Positions 15,100-22,904 of a stretch of 28,687 bases of DNA are shown in pieces. The notes below the pieces were generated by a model. That model did not search any database. It was not told where the DNA came from and saw nothing but the letters and a program-made list of their open reading frames with translations. The DNA is from Collinsella aerofaciens (GTDB lineage: Bacteria; Actinomycetota; Coriobacteriia; Coriobacteriales; Coriobacteriaceae), in assembly GCA_008671285.1 (NCBI GenBank), contig RPYR01000213.1:1-28687 (forward strand), given 5' to 3'. Made by a program: the position numbers and the translations under genes. Every line of letters starts with the position of its first letter. Within the stretch, counting starts at the first letter, position 1.

Positions 15100-16097
15100 T
15101 GTCGCGCCGTTCGTTTCTGGAGGCTGCCGCGTGGTTGGCCGCTGCGGGCAGCCTTGCCGGCTGCTCGTCGGACGGGGCCGCCGGGGTCGTGCGCGGCTCC
15201 GCTCCGGGCCCGGTCACGGCGGACACGCCCATCTACGACGTCATCAACAACCCTTTGTTCGATGGCTACGGGCGGCTGCTCTTCCCCACAACGCTCCATC
15301 CGCCGGCGGAGGATATGGCGCTCGACGACCTTCCCGCTTGCCTGCCGTGGTACTCGGAGATCCATACGAGCACCACGCTCGACGTCGTCAGTTATCTGCT
15401 GTCAGAGCGCGCAGCGGAACGGACGGTCTTCTACGACATCTATACGGATGCCGAGAAGACCGCCGACCCCTCGCTCGCCAACACGGGGCTCTTCCGCTTC
15501 GCTGCCGAGGGAGTGGGCGGCGCGTCTGCACCGTTTGCCGTGGTAAGCGCGGGCGGTGGATTCGCCTACGTCGCTGCCATGCACGACTCCTTCCCGCACT
15601 GCCTGCACCTGGCCCGTTCCGGCGTCAACGGGTTCGCGGCCATCTACCGGCCGGACGCGCAGCTCGCCTGCGAGGACTTGGCCCGCGCCGTCTCCTTCAT
15701 CTTCGAGCACGCCGACGAGCTCAGCGTGGACACGTCGGGCTATTCGCTGTGGGGCGGCTCGGCCGGTGCACGCATGGCGGCATGGGTCGGCGGCTACGGC
15801 CCGGCCGCCTTTGGCGCGCCGGCAGGAATGCCTCAGCCCGCGGCGGCCATCATGCAGTACACCGGCATGAGCGAACTGACGGGTGCCGACCCCGCGACCT
15901 ACGCCTGCGTGGGTGATCGCGACGGCATCGCGAGCTGGCGCACCATGCAGGCGCGTCTCGAAGCGCTCTCAGCAACGGGCGTGCCCACGGAGTTTCATGT
16001 TTACGAAGGCCTGAGCCACGGCTTTGGCTTGGGTGTCGACACCGTGGCAGAGGGCTGGATCGACGATGCCCTCGCGTTTTGGAAGGCGCAGCGATGA
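15096..16097 (+). CDS. Tat-exported lipoprotein, alpha/beta hydrolase
   Basis: The protein has 333 aa. Its N-terminus MMSRRSFLEAAAWLAAAGSL joins AGCSS, a twin-arginine signal with a lipobox, so it should be folded in the cytoplasm, exported by Tat and lipidated at Cys23. The mature part is an alpha/beta hydrolase: nucleophile elbow WGGSAGA (GxSxG), oxyanion-side VVSAGGGFAYVAAM, and a C-terminal catalytic His in GLSHGFGLG. Substrate is unknown; an esterase or acetyl-esterase-like enzyme is likely. It overlaps the RibD_C-like gene by four bases and closes the operon. A similar Tat hydrolase is encoded at 16890-17741 in the neighbouring operon. Confidence 0.85.
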   Translation: MMSRRSFLEAAAWLAAAGSLAGCSSDGAAGVVRGSAPGPVTADTPIYDVINNPLFDGYGRLLFPTTLHPPAEDMALDDLPACLPWYSEIHTSTTLDVVSYLLSERAAERTVFYDIYTDAEKTADPSLANTGLFRFAAEGVGGASAPFAVVSAGGGFAYVAAMHDSFPHCLHLARSGVNGFAAIYRPDAQLACEDLARAVSFIFEHADELSVDTSGYSLWGGSAGARMAAWVGGYGPAAFGAPAGMPQPAAAIMQYTGMSELTGADPATYACVGDRDGIASWRTMQARLEALSATGVPTEFHVYEGLSHGFGLGVDTVAEGWIDDALAFWKAQR

Positions 16098-16108
16098 GGA
16101 TGGCAAGA

Positions 16109-16178
16109 CGTACACACCCCACGGTTATAAGCTGCCTACGATCAGGAACTTCTCACCGGATCTTCTCACGCCTATGGT
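16109..16178 (+). promoter_or_regulatory. Shared bipartite promoter P2 (flavodoxin-fold gene)
   Basis: CGTACACACCCCACGGTTAT plus A (16109-16129), 17 bases, AACTTC (16147-16152), 20 bases, TATGGT (16173-16178). The box ends 86 bases before ATG 16216. It is the same arrangement as P1 and P3. Confidence 0.7.
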
Positions 16179-16215
16179 AAAGGCGGTATCAGACAATACG
16201 TAAGGAGTGAGACGT

Positions 16216-16665
16216 ATGATTCTTTTCATCAACGGAAGCCCCAACAAGGATGGCAACACGGCGCGCCTGGCGCGCGAGCTCATCGGCGATCGCCCGTACG
16301 AGCAGCTGAATCTTGCCGAGCACAAGGTCTACGGCTACGGCCAGAACTACGGCGACGATGACTTCGAGGACGTGCTCGCGCGCATCGAGGCGGCGGATAC
16401 CCTGGTCGTGGGGTCGCCCGTCTACTGGCACAACCTCTCCGGCATGCTGCGCAACCTGCTCGACCGCTTCTACGGTCCGGTGCGCGAGGGCAGTATGAGC
16501 GGCAAGACGCTCTATTTCGTGTTCCAAGGTGGCGCGCCCACGCGCGAGATGCTCGATTGGGGCGAGTACACCATGAAGCGCTTCGCCGCGCTCTACGGCA
16601 TGACCTACGGCGGCATGGTCGACAACACGCACGAGGCAAGGGCGCTCTCGAAGAAGCTCGCGTAG
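16216..16665 (+). CDS. Flavodoxin-fold NAD(P)H-dependent oxidoreductase
   Basis: The protein (149 aa) opens MILFINGSPNKDGNTARLAR, the FMN phosphate loop (GSPNxxGNT) of the NADPH-dependent FMN reductase/flavodoxin_2 group. LVVGSPVYWHNLSGMLRNLL then DRFYG forms the second flavin-contact region. It should transfer electrons between NAD(P)H, FMN and quinone- or nitro-type acceptors. ATG 16216 has AAGGAG eight bases upstream; a GTG at 16207 is in frame but overlaps that site. It is a single gene with its own P2 promoter and is followed by a terminator at 16692-16731. Confidence 0.85.
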   Translation: MILFINGSPNKDGNTARLARELIGDRPYEQLNLAEHKVYGYGQNYGDDDFEDVLARIEAADTLVVGSPVYWHNLSGMLRNLLDRFYGPVREGSMSGKTLYFVFQGGAPTREMLDWGEYTMKRFAALYGMTYGGMVDNTHEARALSKKLA

Positions 16666-16691
16666 TCCCGACTTGCGTAACCCAGTTCGGC

Positions 16692-16731
16692 GGCGGTGGG
16701 CCCGTGAAGACGGAGGCCCACCGCCCCTTTT
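16692..16731 (+). terminator. Rho-independent terminator
   Basis: GGCGGTGGGCC (16692-16702) and GGCCCACCGCC (16715-16725) are perfect 11-bp arms followed by CCTTTTCG. It ends the flavodoxin-fold gene at 16216. The rest of 16732-16889 holds no gene I can support. Confidence 0.85.
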
Positions 16732-16889
16732 CGTTCGCCAAGTGTATGATCGGACGGGCGCTGCGGACGACTACCTGCATGAGCAGGGCACCCAGAAACG
16801 CGAAAACATCTGAACCACAAGCAGGGTCGCAAGGACTATGTCGACCGTGCGGCGCAGCGCCCTTCTCGTCAGTCCCTTTATTCTCCGCG

Positions 16890-17741
16890 TCATGAGAACA
16901 GCCATCCCATGATGTCCTCGTCACGGGCAAAGAGGTAGCCGCCCGCTCCGTGCTGGCCCGCGTCCGCAGCAAAGCCCCGCTCGGTGAAGTAGCTCGTGGG
17001 CTTGACATCGAGCACGACCAGCTCGCTGATGCGCTCCTCGGAAAGCCTGCGAGCTCGATAGGCGGCGCGAATCTCCTCGTACGCCTCGCGCGCGGGTCCG
17101 GAGCCGTAATAGTCGTCGTTCTCGCCGATAGCCATATGCACGGGAACCTCGGCTGTGGTGAGCGTCTCGATGTCGCCGTCCCAGCGCGAGATGGTGTGAA
17201 GCGCACGGCGGTAGAGCTCGGGGCGCGTTCCCAAGACGATGGAGATGGTCTCGCCGCCGCCCGAGCATCCGCTCAGGTACACGTGGTCCGCATCGATGCT
17301 GTAGGCGCCGAGCAGCCATTCGGTGAGCCCCACCACGTCTGACGCCGATTGCTCGTCCCAGGCGTCGAGCTGGGGCGAGGCCACGATCATGTCGGCGATG
17401 TAGTCGTTCGCCACGAAGGGGTAGTCCTCCCGAAGATTCGCCCCCACGCCCTGGAAGTAGAGCCCCTCCCAGCCGGGGCAGGCCACGTAGAGCGCATAGG
17501 GCGCGGACCCGTCATAGGAGTCCGGCACATGGAGCGAGAAGTGCAGCGTCCTGCCCGATGGCGTCTGCAGGGCGTCGTCAACGACGAAGCCGCGGTCTGT
17601 CTGCGACCCCTCCGTGAGGACGTAGCCGCCAAGCTCACGGGCATCCGCGCAGCCGACCAGGCCTTCCCCGAGTACCAGCCCGCCCGCAGCGAGCGCGGCA
17701 GCCTCGATAAAGGACCTGCGTGAAAGATGGCTCACGTGCAT
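16890..17741 (-). CDS. Tat-exported lipoprotein, alpha/beta hydrolase
   Basis: The protein has 283 aa from ATG 17741, with GAGGA upstream. The N-terminus MHVSHLSRRSFIEAAALAAG leads to a lipobox ending in GLVGC, a twin-arginine lipoprotein signal. The mature enzyme shows an oxyanion region (YALYVACPGWEGLYFQG), a nucleophile elbow LSGCSGGGE, an acid in IGENDD and the C-terminal AGQHGAGGYLF with a possible catalytic His. This pattern resembles esterase/PHB-depolymerase-like hydrolases; substrate unknown. It is the last gene of the AKR-flavodoxin-EFR1 operon, though a hairpin at 17762-17791 may lower its share of read-through. An extended frame up to 17837 has no ribosome site. Confidence 0.85.
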   Translation of the reverse strand: MHVSHLSRRSFIEAAALAAGGLVLGEGLVGCADARELGGYVLTEGSQTDRGFVVDDALQTPSGRTLHFSLHVPDSYDGSAPYALYVACPGWEGLYFQGVGANLREDYPFVANDYIADMIVASPQLDAWDEQSASDVVGLTEWLLGAYSIDADHVYLSGCSGGGETISIVLGTRPELYRRALHTISRWDGDIETLTTAEVPVHMAIGENDDYYGSGPAREAYEEIRAAYRARRLSEERISELVVLDVKPTSYFTERGFAADAGQHGAGGYLFARDEDIMGWLFS

Positions 17742-17761
17742 AGTTCCTCTTTCTGAATGAA

Positions 17762-17791
17762 CCAAGCCGAAGCCGCAGGCTTTCGGCTTGG
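17762..17791 (-). terminator. Hairpin between EFR1 and Tat hydrolase genes
   Basis: CCAAGCCGAA (17762-17771) and TTCGGCTTGG (17782-17791) form a perfect 10-bp stem with a 10-base loop. On the minus strand it is followed by TTCATT, a weak T-tail. It may terminate or attenuate the operon before the hydrolase gene. Confidence 0.6.
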
Positions 17792-17802
17792 CGAGAAGCG
17801 CA

Positions 17803-18597
17803 TCAGCGGCCGCTGTTGGCCTCTTGCAGCTCGGCAAGGGTCACGTGTTCGTTGCGGAAGCGCGCCGCGGGGTTCTTGTCGCCCGCCGCGCAGGTGATGG
17901 CGTGCGCGGGGCAGGCGTGCATGCAGGCGAGGCAGGCGTTGCAGCCAAAGCCCGCCTGCGCGTTACGGACGGCCTTACCGCCCTCGAGCGCGATGCAGCC
18001 AGCCGGGCACACCTTTGCGCACGCCCCGCATCCCATGCACTTCTCGGAATCAACGGTCAGGAATCCGCCCAGCGCCGCCGGCTCGAAGCACAAGCCCCGG
18101 CTCATGAACTGCTCGTGCGCCGCGCGGTCCTCGTCGGTCACCGGCTCGATCCAGCGGCGGCGCGTGGACACGGCCGCGCGGATGCGCTCGAGATTCTCGC
18201 CTATCTTCTTCTCGGGGATGCGGGCGCGTTGCTCGTCCATGTCGAAGTTGGGCAGCCAGTTGTCCACCATGAGGAGCGTGGTCACGTAGGCAGGGTTGAG
18301 CCCCGCCGCCCGCGCGTCCTCCAGGCACAGCTCGACGGCATTGGCGTGCCGGTTGCCGTAGGTGCAAACGAAGTAGAGGTAGGGCGTGTCGAGCGTCGCG
18401 CGCTCGAGGAACGTCTTCACCATGTCGGGCATCATGTGCCCGTAGATGGGGTACACGATGCCAATCGTATCGTCCGCGTAGGCGAGCTCGCCCTCGCGGC
18501 GCAGCTCCTGCGGGATGCTCAGGACCCTCTCGCCCTCTGCGGCCAGCTCGCGCGCCACGTAGAGGCAGTTGCCCGTCCCGGTGAAGTATAGGATCAT
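17803..18597 (-). CDS. EFR1-family flavodoxin-ferredoxin fusion
   Basis: The protein has 264 aa. It begins MILYFTGTGNCLYVARELAA, a flavodoxin phosphate loop (TGTGN). It ends in two [4Fe-4S] motifs: CMGCGACAKVCP (Cys 187, 190, 193, 197) and CNACLACMHACP (Cys 219, 222, 225, 229). EFR1 proteins join FMN and iron-sulfur electron carriers in one chain and are widespread in anaerobes, where they probably feed electrons to partner enzymes. It sits between the flavodoxin lipoprotein (42 bases upstream) and the Tat hydrolase in the minus-strand operon starting at 20161. A role as electron donor within this redox cluster is inferred from context. Confidence 0.9.
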   Translation of the reverse strand: MILYFTGTGNCLYVARELAAEGERVLSIPQELRREGELAYADDTIGIVYPIYGHMMPDMVKTFLERATLDTPYLYFVCTYGNRHANAVELCLEDARAAGLNPAYVTTLLMVDNWLPNFDMDEQRARIPEKKIGENLERIRAAVSTRRRWIEPVTDEDRAAHEQFMSRGLCFEPAALGGFLTVDSEKCMGCGACAKVCPAGCIALEGGKAVRNAQAGFGCNACLACMHACPAHAITCAAGDKNPAARFRNEHVTLAELQEANSGR

Positions 18598-18639
18598 TCG
18601 AAACTCCCAGATTGTCAGCGGTCTGTCATCTCTAATTGC

Positions 18640-19266
18640 TTATGCCAGGCCGAGACCGGCGATCCAATCACGAACCCCGGACTCGTCCACATTGGACGAG
18701 AAGCGCTGGCCCTCCTGCCACTCCCCGCTGCCCGCGGCCTCGGCGAGTAGCTCGCCGCTCCGGCCAAGACTCGAGGAGGAAGAGGTGCAGAACGGGAGCA
18801 CCGTCTTGCCGTCCCAGTCGTTGCCTGAGATGAAGTTGTCGATGGGCCAGGCCGCGATGCCCCACCAGATGGGATACCCCACGAGCACGGTGTCGTAGTT
18901 CTCCCAGCCGTCCGGCGTGACCTGCGTAAGCTCGACGTCGCGCAGGCTCTCGTCCTCGTGCTCGCGGGTCACGCGGCTACTGTCGTCGGTCCAGTCGAGG
19001 TCATCGTCGGAGTAGGGCTCCGTAGGCGTCACCTTAAAGAGGTCGGCGCCGAGCTCGTCGGCGATGGTCTGAGCTACGGCAGCGGTGTGGCCCTGTGCCG
19101 AGTAGTAGGCCACGAGGACACTGCCGCCTGCAGCGGGCGTGGCGGCGGGCTGGTTTTCGGCGGCGGATTGGTCGCCGTCACCCTGGCTGCAACCGGAGAG
19201 CATCGTTGCGCACAGCGCGGCTCCGAGCAGGAAGTTTCTTCTAGTCACGGTCGGGTTTGCGGTCAT
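18640..19266 (-). CDS. Tat-exported flavodoxin-like lipoprotein
   Basis: The protein has 208 aa. MTANPTVTRRNFLLGAALCA and a lipobox ending in LSGC give a twin-arginine lipoprotein signal, followed by a disordered Ala/Pro linker. The mature domain is a flavodoxin (flavodoxin_4-like): SVLVAYYSAQGHTAAVAQTI at ~49-68, VLVGYPIWWGIAAWPIDNFI, and VLPFCTSSSSSLGRSG. An exported FMN protein implies electron transfer on the outer face of the membrane. It lies 46 bases after the AKR and 42 before EFR1, so it is the second gene of a four-gene operon. Tat export fits delivery with FMN already bound. Confidence 0.88.
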   Translation of the reverse strand: MTANPTVTRRNFLLGAALCATMLSGCSQGDGDQSAAENQPAATPAAGGSVLVAYYSAQGHTAAVAQTIADELGADLFKVTPTEPYSDDDLDWTDDSSRVTREHEDESLRDVELTQVTPDGWENYDTVLVGYPIWWGIAAWPIDNFISGNDWDGKTVLPFCTSSSSSLGRSGELLAEAAGSGEWQEGQRFSSNVDESGVRDWIAGLGLA

Positions 19267-19312
19267 AGGGCATCTCCTTCGTTGGCTTGGTTGGCCCGTT
19301 ATCGTCTGAGCG

Positions 19313-20161
19313 CTACTCCTGCGCGTCGAAATCGGGGCGTATGGCCAGGTAGCCCGCGAGCGCTTCCTCAGTGGCGGTGTAGTAGGTCATGGTCCCGTCG
19401 AGCTTGGCAATCTCGGCCATCTCGTCTTCGGCGAGGGAGAAGTCGAAGATGTTTGCGTTGTCGGCGATGTGGGCGGGGTTCTTGGAGCCGGGGATGATGG
19501 AGGTACCCATCTGCACGTGCCAGCGCAGGATCACCTGGGCCGGGGTCTTGCCGTACTTCTCGGCGAGAGCGATGAAGACGGGCTCCTCCAGAAGACCTTT
19601 GTCGCCGTGGCCGAGCGGGTACCACGCCTCGATCACCGTGCCGTACGGCGCGAGGTAGGCGCGCAGGCCGCGCTGGGCGTGGTAGGGGTGACACTCAACG
19701 GTCACGAGCTGCGGCTTGATGTCGGCGACCTCGATGACCTCGGCGATCTTGTCTTGCGGGAAGTTGGAGAGGCCGAGGGCGCGCACCTTGCCCGCGCGGT
19801 ACGCCTCCTCCATCGTGCGCCACGCGGCCAGGTAGTCGCCTACCGGCTGGTGCAGGATGAGCATGTCGACGTAGTCGAGCCCTAGGCGCTGGAGCGTGGC
19901 GTCCACCGCCGGCATGCCCGCGTCGTAGACACTCGGCCAGAGCTTGGTGGAGACGAAGATCTTGTCGCGCGCGATGCCGCTCTTGGCGATGGCACGGCCC
20001 ACGGCGCGCTCGTTCATGTAGGCGTTGGCGGTGTCGATGTGCTCGTAGCCAGCCGCGAGCGCGGCGGTTGCGGCTGCCTCGGCCTCGGCCGGTGTCATGA
20101 GGAAGGTGCCCAAACCCTCGATGGGCATCTCTACGTCGTTGTTGAGCTTCAGATACTCCAT
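19313..20161 (-). CDS. Aldo/keto reductase (AKR5-like)
   Basis: The protein (282 aa) carries the AKR tetrad in YEHIDTANAYMNERAVGRAI (Asp, Tyr), STKLWPS (Lys) and LILHQPVGDYLAAW (His). The phosphate-binding SIIPGSKNPAHIADNANIFD loop is typical for NADPH. It is similar in plan to the AKR at 12257-13108. ATG 20161 has AGGAGGAG just upstream. It is the first gene of the operon AKR-flavodoxin-EFR1-hydrolase and is divergent from the LysR gene, which probably controls it through promoter P3 (box 82 bases before the start). The substrate is unknown; aldehydes and ketones are the family norm. Confidence 0.92.
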   Translation of the reverse strand: MEYLKLNNDVEMPIEGLGTFLMTPAEAEAAATAALAAGYEHIDTANAYMNERAVGRAIAKSGIARDKIFVSTKLWPSVYDAGMPAVDATLQRLGLDYVDMLILHQPVGDYLAAWRTMEEAYRAGKVRALGLSNFPQDKIAEVIEVADIKPQLVTVECHPYHAQRGLRAYLAPYGTVIEAWYPLGHGDKGLLEEPVFIALAEKYGKTPAQVILRWHVQMGTSIIPGSKNPAHIADNANIFDFSLAEDEMAEIAKLDGTMTYYTATEEALAGYLAIRPDFDAQE

Positions 20162-20194
20162 GGTCTCCTCCTTAATGGTGACTTTTCGAATACA

Positions 20195-20264
20195 AGGCTA
20201 CGGCGTTTACTGACGTGCGAGAAGTTCACGTTGGAATGATGGATATAACCATGGGGTATATACG
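20195..20264 (-). promoter_or_regulatory. Shared bipartite promoter P3 (between AKR operon and lysR)
   Basis: Read on the minus strand: CGTATATACCCCATGGTTAT plus A (20264-20244), 17 bases, AACTTC (20226-20221), 20 bases, TAGCCT (20200-20195, weaker -10). The box contains TAACC-N3-GGGTA on the plus strand, a T-N11-A LysR-type half-dyad. It lies between the divergent AKR and LysR starts. Confidence 0.7.
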
Positions 20265-20290
20265 GCACATAATGCGTGACAGGAGGATCG

Positions 20291-21190
20291 ATGTACAACC
20301 CACAGCTTGACACTTTCATCCGCGTGGCGGAGGCGGGCAGCTTCTCCAAGGCGGCACAAGAGTCCTTCATCACGCCCACGGCCGTCATCAAGCAGATGAA
20401 CCTGCTGGAGTCGCGGCTAGGCCTTACGCTGTTCCACCGATCGCATCAGGGGCTTTCGCTTACGCGAGCAGGCAGGTCGCTGCTCGCCGACGCCCGCCAT
20501 ATCGTGCAGTACTCTCAAGAATCAATCGCACGCGCCCGCGTCGCCGAGCGTGGAGAGAAGCGCATCATCCGCGTGGGAGTGTCGCTCATGACGCCCAGCA
20601 CGCCGCTCACGAAGCTGTGGCCGAAGGTGAAGGAACGTTGCCCTGGCATGAGCCTTCAAGTGGTCACGTTTGAAAACACACCCTCGGCGGCGCGCGGTTT
20701 GGCGAACCTCGGGCAAGACATGGATATCGTGGTGGGGATTTTCGACGATGCCTTTCTTAAAGAGCGCGGGTGCCTGGGCCTCGAGCTTTCGCGCGAGCCT
20801 CTCGGGTGCGCCGTTCCCGTCGACAGCGAACTCGCCAAACGCGACATCGTCACATTCGACGACCTCCACAATCACAGTCTTATGCTTATACGCCGGGGCT
20901 GGAACGCCGAAATCGACCGCGTGCGCGACGAGATACTCTTGCATCATCCTCAAATCGCGCTCGTAGACTTCCCGCAATATCGGGCGGAGGTGTTCAATCG
21001 CGGCGCGAACGAGGACCTCGCGCTTGCGACGCTGCCGTTGTGGGCCAACGTCCACCCCATGCTCAAAACCGTCCCTACCGATTGGGACTGTCTCGTGTCT
21101 TACGGGCTGCTTCATTCGCCGCACCCCGCCGACCATGTGCGGGAGTTCCTCGATGCGGTATCTGCCGCGCTCGAGGCAAAGCATCGATAG
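20291..21190 (+). CDS. LysR-type transcriptional regulator
   Basis: The protein (299 aa) has the standard LysR layout. The N-terminal winged HTH covers ~1-60 (MYNPQLDTFIRVAEAGSFSK then AAQESFITPTAVIKQMNLLE), a linker helix follows, and a periplasmic-binding-protein-like effector domain starts at ~90. ATG 20291 has AGGAGG four bases upstream; a GTG at 20276 is in frame but precedes that site. Such regulators usually control the divergent gene and themselves, here the AKR operon at 20161. The box in promoter P3 also occurs before the AKR-adh operon and the flavodoxin-fold gene, so this protein is the best candidate for their common activator. A terminator follows at 21333-21368. The effector is unknown. 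Confidence 0.9.
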   Translation: MYNPQLDTFIRVAEAGSFSKAAQESFITPTAVIKQMNLLESRLGLTLFHRSHQGLSLTRAGRSLLADARHIVQYSQESIARARVAERGEKRIIRVGVSLMTPSTPLTKLWPKVKERCPGMSLQVVTFENTPSAARGLANLGQDMDIVVGIFDDAFLKERGCLGLELSREPLGCAVPVDSELAKRDIVTFDDLHNHSLMLIRRGWNAEIDRVRDEILLHHPQIALVDFPQYRAEVFNRGANEDLALATLPLWANVHPMLKTVPTDWDCLVSYGLLHSPHPADHVREFLDAVSAALEAKHR

Positions 21191-21332
21191 GCAATCGCAA
21201 GCAGATGCGCTTATGCCTATGGGAATAACGGGAACTGGCTTCTGAACTCGCGTTTTGATACCGTCGAGTACCGCCTGATGCTGTTTTGGCGTCGCCATAG
21301 AGCAAAGCCATCAGCGAAATAACGGGAATAAT

Positions 21333-21368
21333 AGCCTCCGAACCTTCTGGTTCGGAGGCTTTCTTTTT
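21333..21368 (+). terminator. Rho-independent terminator of the LysR gene
   Basis: AGCCTCCGAACC (21333-21344) and GGTTCGGAGGCT (21349-21360) are perfect 12-bp arms with a TTCT loop, followed by TTCTTTTT. The stretch 21191-21332 ahead of it holds no gene; a short AATAACGGGAA sequence occurs twice (about 21225 and 21319). Confidence 0.93.
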
Positions 21369-21422
21369 GCATGTCTGCCTAAAACGACTCCTTGCCAAAA
21401 CCCCCTTGAGCATCGGGCGGCA

Positions 21423-21863
21423 TTATTGAGCGTGGGCGTTATCGTAGGTATCTCTGATCTCTTCCGGCAAATTGTCGGGAATCAGCGCCTTCAGTCTATC
21501 CTCGTTGCCATCCTGAATCGCCTGCTCGTAGTACCAGCATTTGAACTTCAACATGTCCAGCGCGCGGTTCATCTTCGCGATCTCCGACTCCATGTGGGCC
21601 TTTCGCTCCTCGAACATGGCCTTGCGCTTGGGATATGTCGATGGGCCCTCCGCGCACCATTCCATGAACAGCCGGATGTCCTTGATCTCCATCCCAGCCT
21701 TCTTTAAGCATTCGATGACCCGAAGCGCCTCGAGTTCCGTATCGCCGAATCGGCGAATGCCGGACGTCCGCTCCAATTCCGGAAACAATCCCTGCTTATC
21801 GTAATAACGCAGCGTGGAAACGGGCAGACCGAACATCTCCGCCACCTGTCCGATTGTGTACAT
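21423..21863 (-). CDS. MerR-family transcriptional regulator
   Basis: The protein (146 aa) begins MYTIGQVAEMFGLPVSTLRY YDKQGLFPE, the canonical MerR winged HTH (helix-turn-helix plus YYDKxGL wing), then a long dimerising coiled coil (FEERKAHMESEIAKMNRALD). It lacks the conserved metal-binding Cys of MerR/CueR proper and fits the AdhR/NmlR-like branch, often tied to aldehyde or electrophile stress. It is divergent from the CMD-cupin gene. The intergenic region has a MerR-type promoter with a 19-bp spacer and an internal inverted repeat (21895-21925), so autoregulation and activation of the divergent operon are likely. Confidence 0.9.
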   Translation of the reverse strand: MYTIGQVAEMFGLPVSTLRYYDKQGLFPELERTSGIRRFGDTELEALRVIECLKKAGMEIKDIRLFMEWCAEGPSTYPKRKAMFEERKAHMESEIAKMNRALDMLKFKCWYYEQAIQDGNEDRLKALIPDNLPEEIRDTYDNAHAQ

Positions 21864-21894
21864 GGGTCCTCCGAATAAAACTCGATTTCATCCC

Positions 21895-21925
21895 TTGACC
21901 TAAAGTCAGGTTTAGGTATTACCTT
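21895..21925 (+). promoter_or_regulatory. MerR-type promoter with 19-bp spacer and operator
   Basis: TTGACC (21895-21900) and TACCTT (21920-21925) are separated by exactly 19 bases. Inside lies the inverted repeat ACCTAAA-N6-TTTAGGT (21898-21917). The long spacer with a dyad centred in it is the hallmark of promoters that MerR proteins remodel. It points toward the gene at 22138, with a ~200-base leader. Confidence 0.8.
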
Positions 21926-21969
21926 CATTCTCGTCAATACAAATCGGGAGCGCAAGGGATTTTCGCCAA

Positions 21970-22076
21970 AGGCGCACGCTTGCCGGAACGGTATTCGCCG
22001 GCGGCGTGAACGGCGTGGGCGAAATCGCCGGGCATCCTGCTCTGGAGCAGGCGCAACGAATGGGCATGGAAATCTA
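21970..22076 (+). pseudogene. C-terminal fossil of a flavodoxin-like/FMN reductase gene
   Basis: In one plus frame the sequence reads RTLAGTVFAGGVNGVGEIAG then HPALEQAQRMGMEI and stops at TAG 22074-22076. This matches the usual C-terminus of NADPH-dependent FMN reductase/flavodoxin-fold proteins, where a G-(V/I)-GEIxGxPALExAxxxG helix closes the fold. There is no start or ribosome site and no N-terminal portion. It sits in the leader between the MerR-type promoter and the CMD-cupin gene, so it is probably the residue of a former first gene of that operon. Assigned from memory of the family pattern, so moderate confidence. Confidence 0.45.
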
Positions 22077-22137
22077 GGCGCGGCTTAGCTGCGCGAAAGC
22101 AGTTTGTACTCAAAACCATCGACAGGAGGAATCAAAC

Positions 22138-22902
22138 ATGACGATTAAGCAGACAGCGGGCAGAGATGCCCTGGGGGACTTCGCTCCCAAATTCGCTCAG
22201 CTCAATGACGATGTGCTGTTCGGCGAGGTGTGGAGCCGAGAAGACGGGCTTTCCCTTCGAGACCGCAGCGTGGTGACGGTGGTTGCCTTGATGGCACAGG
22301 GACTGACGGACTCTTCGTTCCAATACCATCTGATGTCCGCAAAGAACAATGGCGTGACCAGGACGGAGATAGCGGAAATCCTTACGCACGCGGCGTTTTA
22401 CGCAGGCTGGCCCAAGGCATGGGCGGCCTTCCGCATGGCGAAGGAAGTCTGGGCGGATGACGATGCCGCCGACGCAAGAACCAAGCATCAAAACGAGATG
22501 GCCTTTCCCATCGGTGCCCCCAACGACGCATTTGCGAAGTACTTTATCGGGCAAAGCTACCTCGCGCCCCTTTCCACCGAGCAGGTCGGCATTTACAACG
22601 TTACGTTCGAGCCCGGCTGCCGCAACAACTGGCACACCCATCACGCCAAAAGCGGTGGGGGACAGATCCTCGTCTGCGTGGCTGGTCGAGGGTTTTACCA
22701 GGAATGGGGCAAACCGGCACAGGAGCTGTGCCCCGGCGATGTGGTAAATATTCCCGCAGGCGTAAAGCACTGGCACGGTGCGGCGCCCGACAGCTGGTTC
22801 TCCCATCTCGCGGTGGAGGTTCCGGGCGAGGATGCCTCCAACGAGTGGTCGGAGCCCGTGGACGACGAGCAATACCTTAAAGCGACCGACAAGGAGGCTT
22901 AG
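22138..22902 (+). CDS. Carboxymuconolactone decarboxylase-cupin fusion protein
   Basis: The protein has 254 aa. Residues ~20-110 are a CMD/AhpD-like helical domain (LRDRSVVTVVALMAQGLTDS, ILTHAAFYAGWPKAWAAFRM) and ~150-235 a cupin barrel (NWHTHHAKSGGGQILVCVAG, CPGDVVNIPAGVKHWHGA), whose His residues should bind a metal. The CMD part lacks the CxxC pair of AhpD, so peroxidase activity is not expected. Fusions of this kind occur widely in anaerobe oxidoreductase operons and their reaction is not established. ATG 22138 has AGGAGG eight bases upstream. The next gene starts two bases after the stop. Expression is probably set by the MerR-type promoter. Confidence 0.88.
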   Translation: MTIKQTAGRDALGDFAPKFAQLNDDVLFGEVWSREDGLSLRDRSVVTVVALMAQGLTDSSFQYHLMSAKNNGVTRTEIAEILTHAAFYAGWPKAWAAFRMAKEVWADDDAADARTKHQNEMAFPIGAPNDAFAKYFIGQSYLAPLSTEQVGIYNVTFEPGCRNNWHTHHAKSGGGQILVCVAGRGFYQEWGKPAQELCPGDVVNIPAGVKHWHGAAPDSWFSHLAVEVPGEDASNEWSEPVDDEQYLKATDKEA

Positions 22903-22904
22903 GC

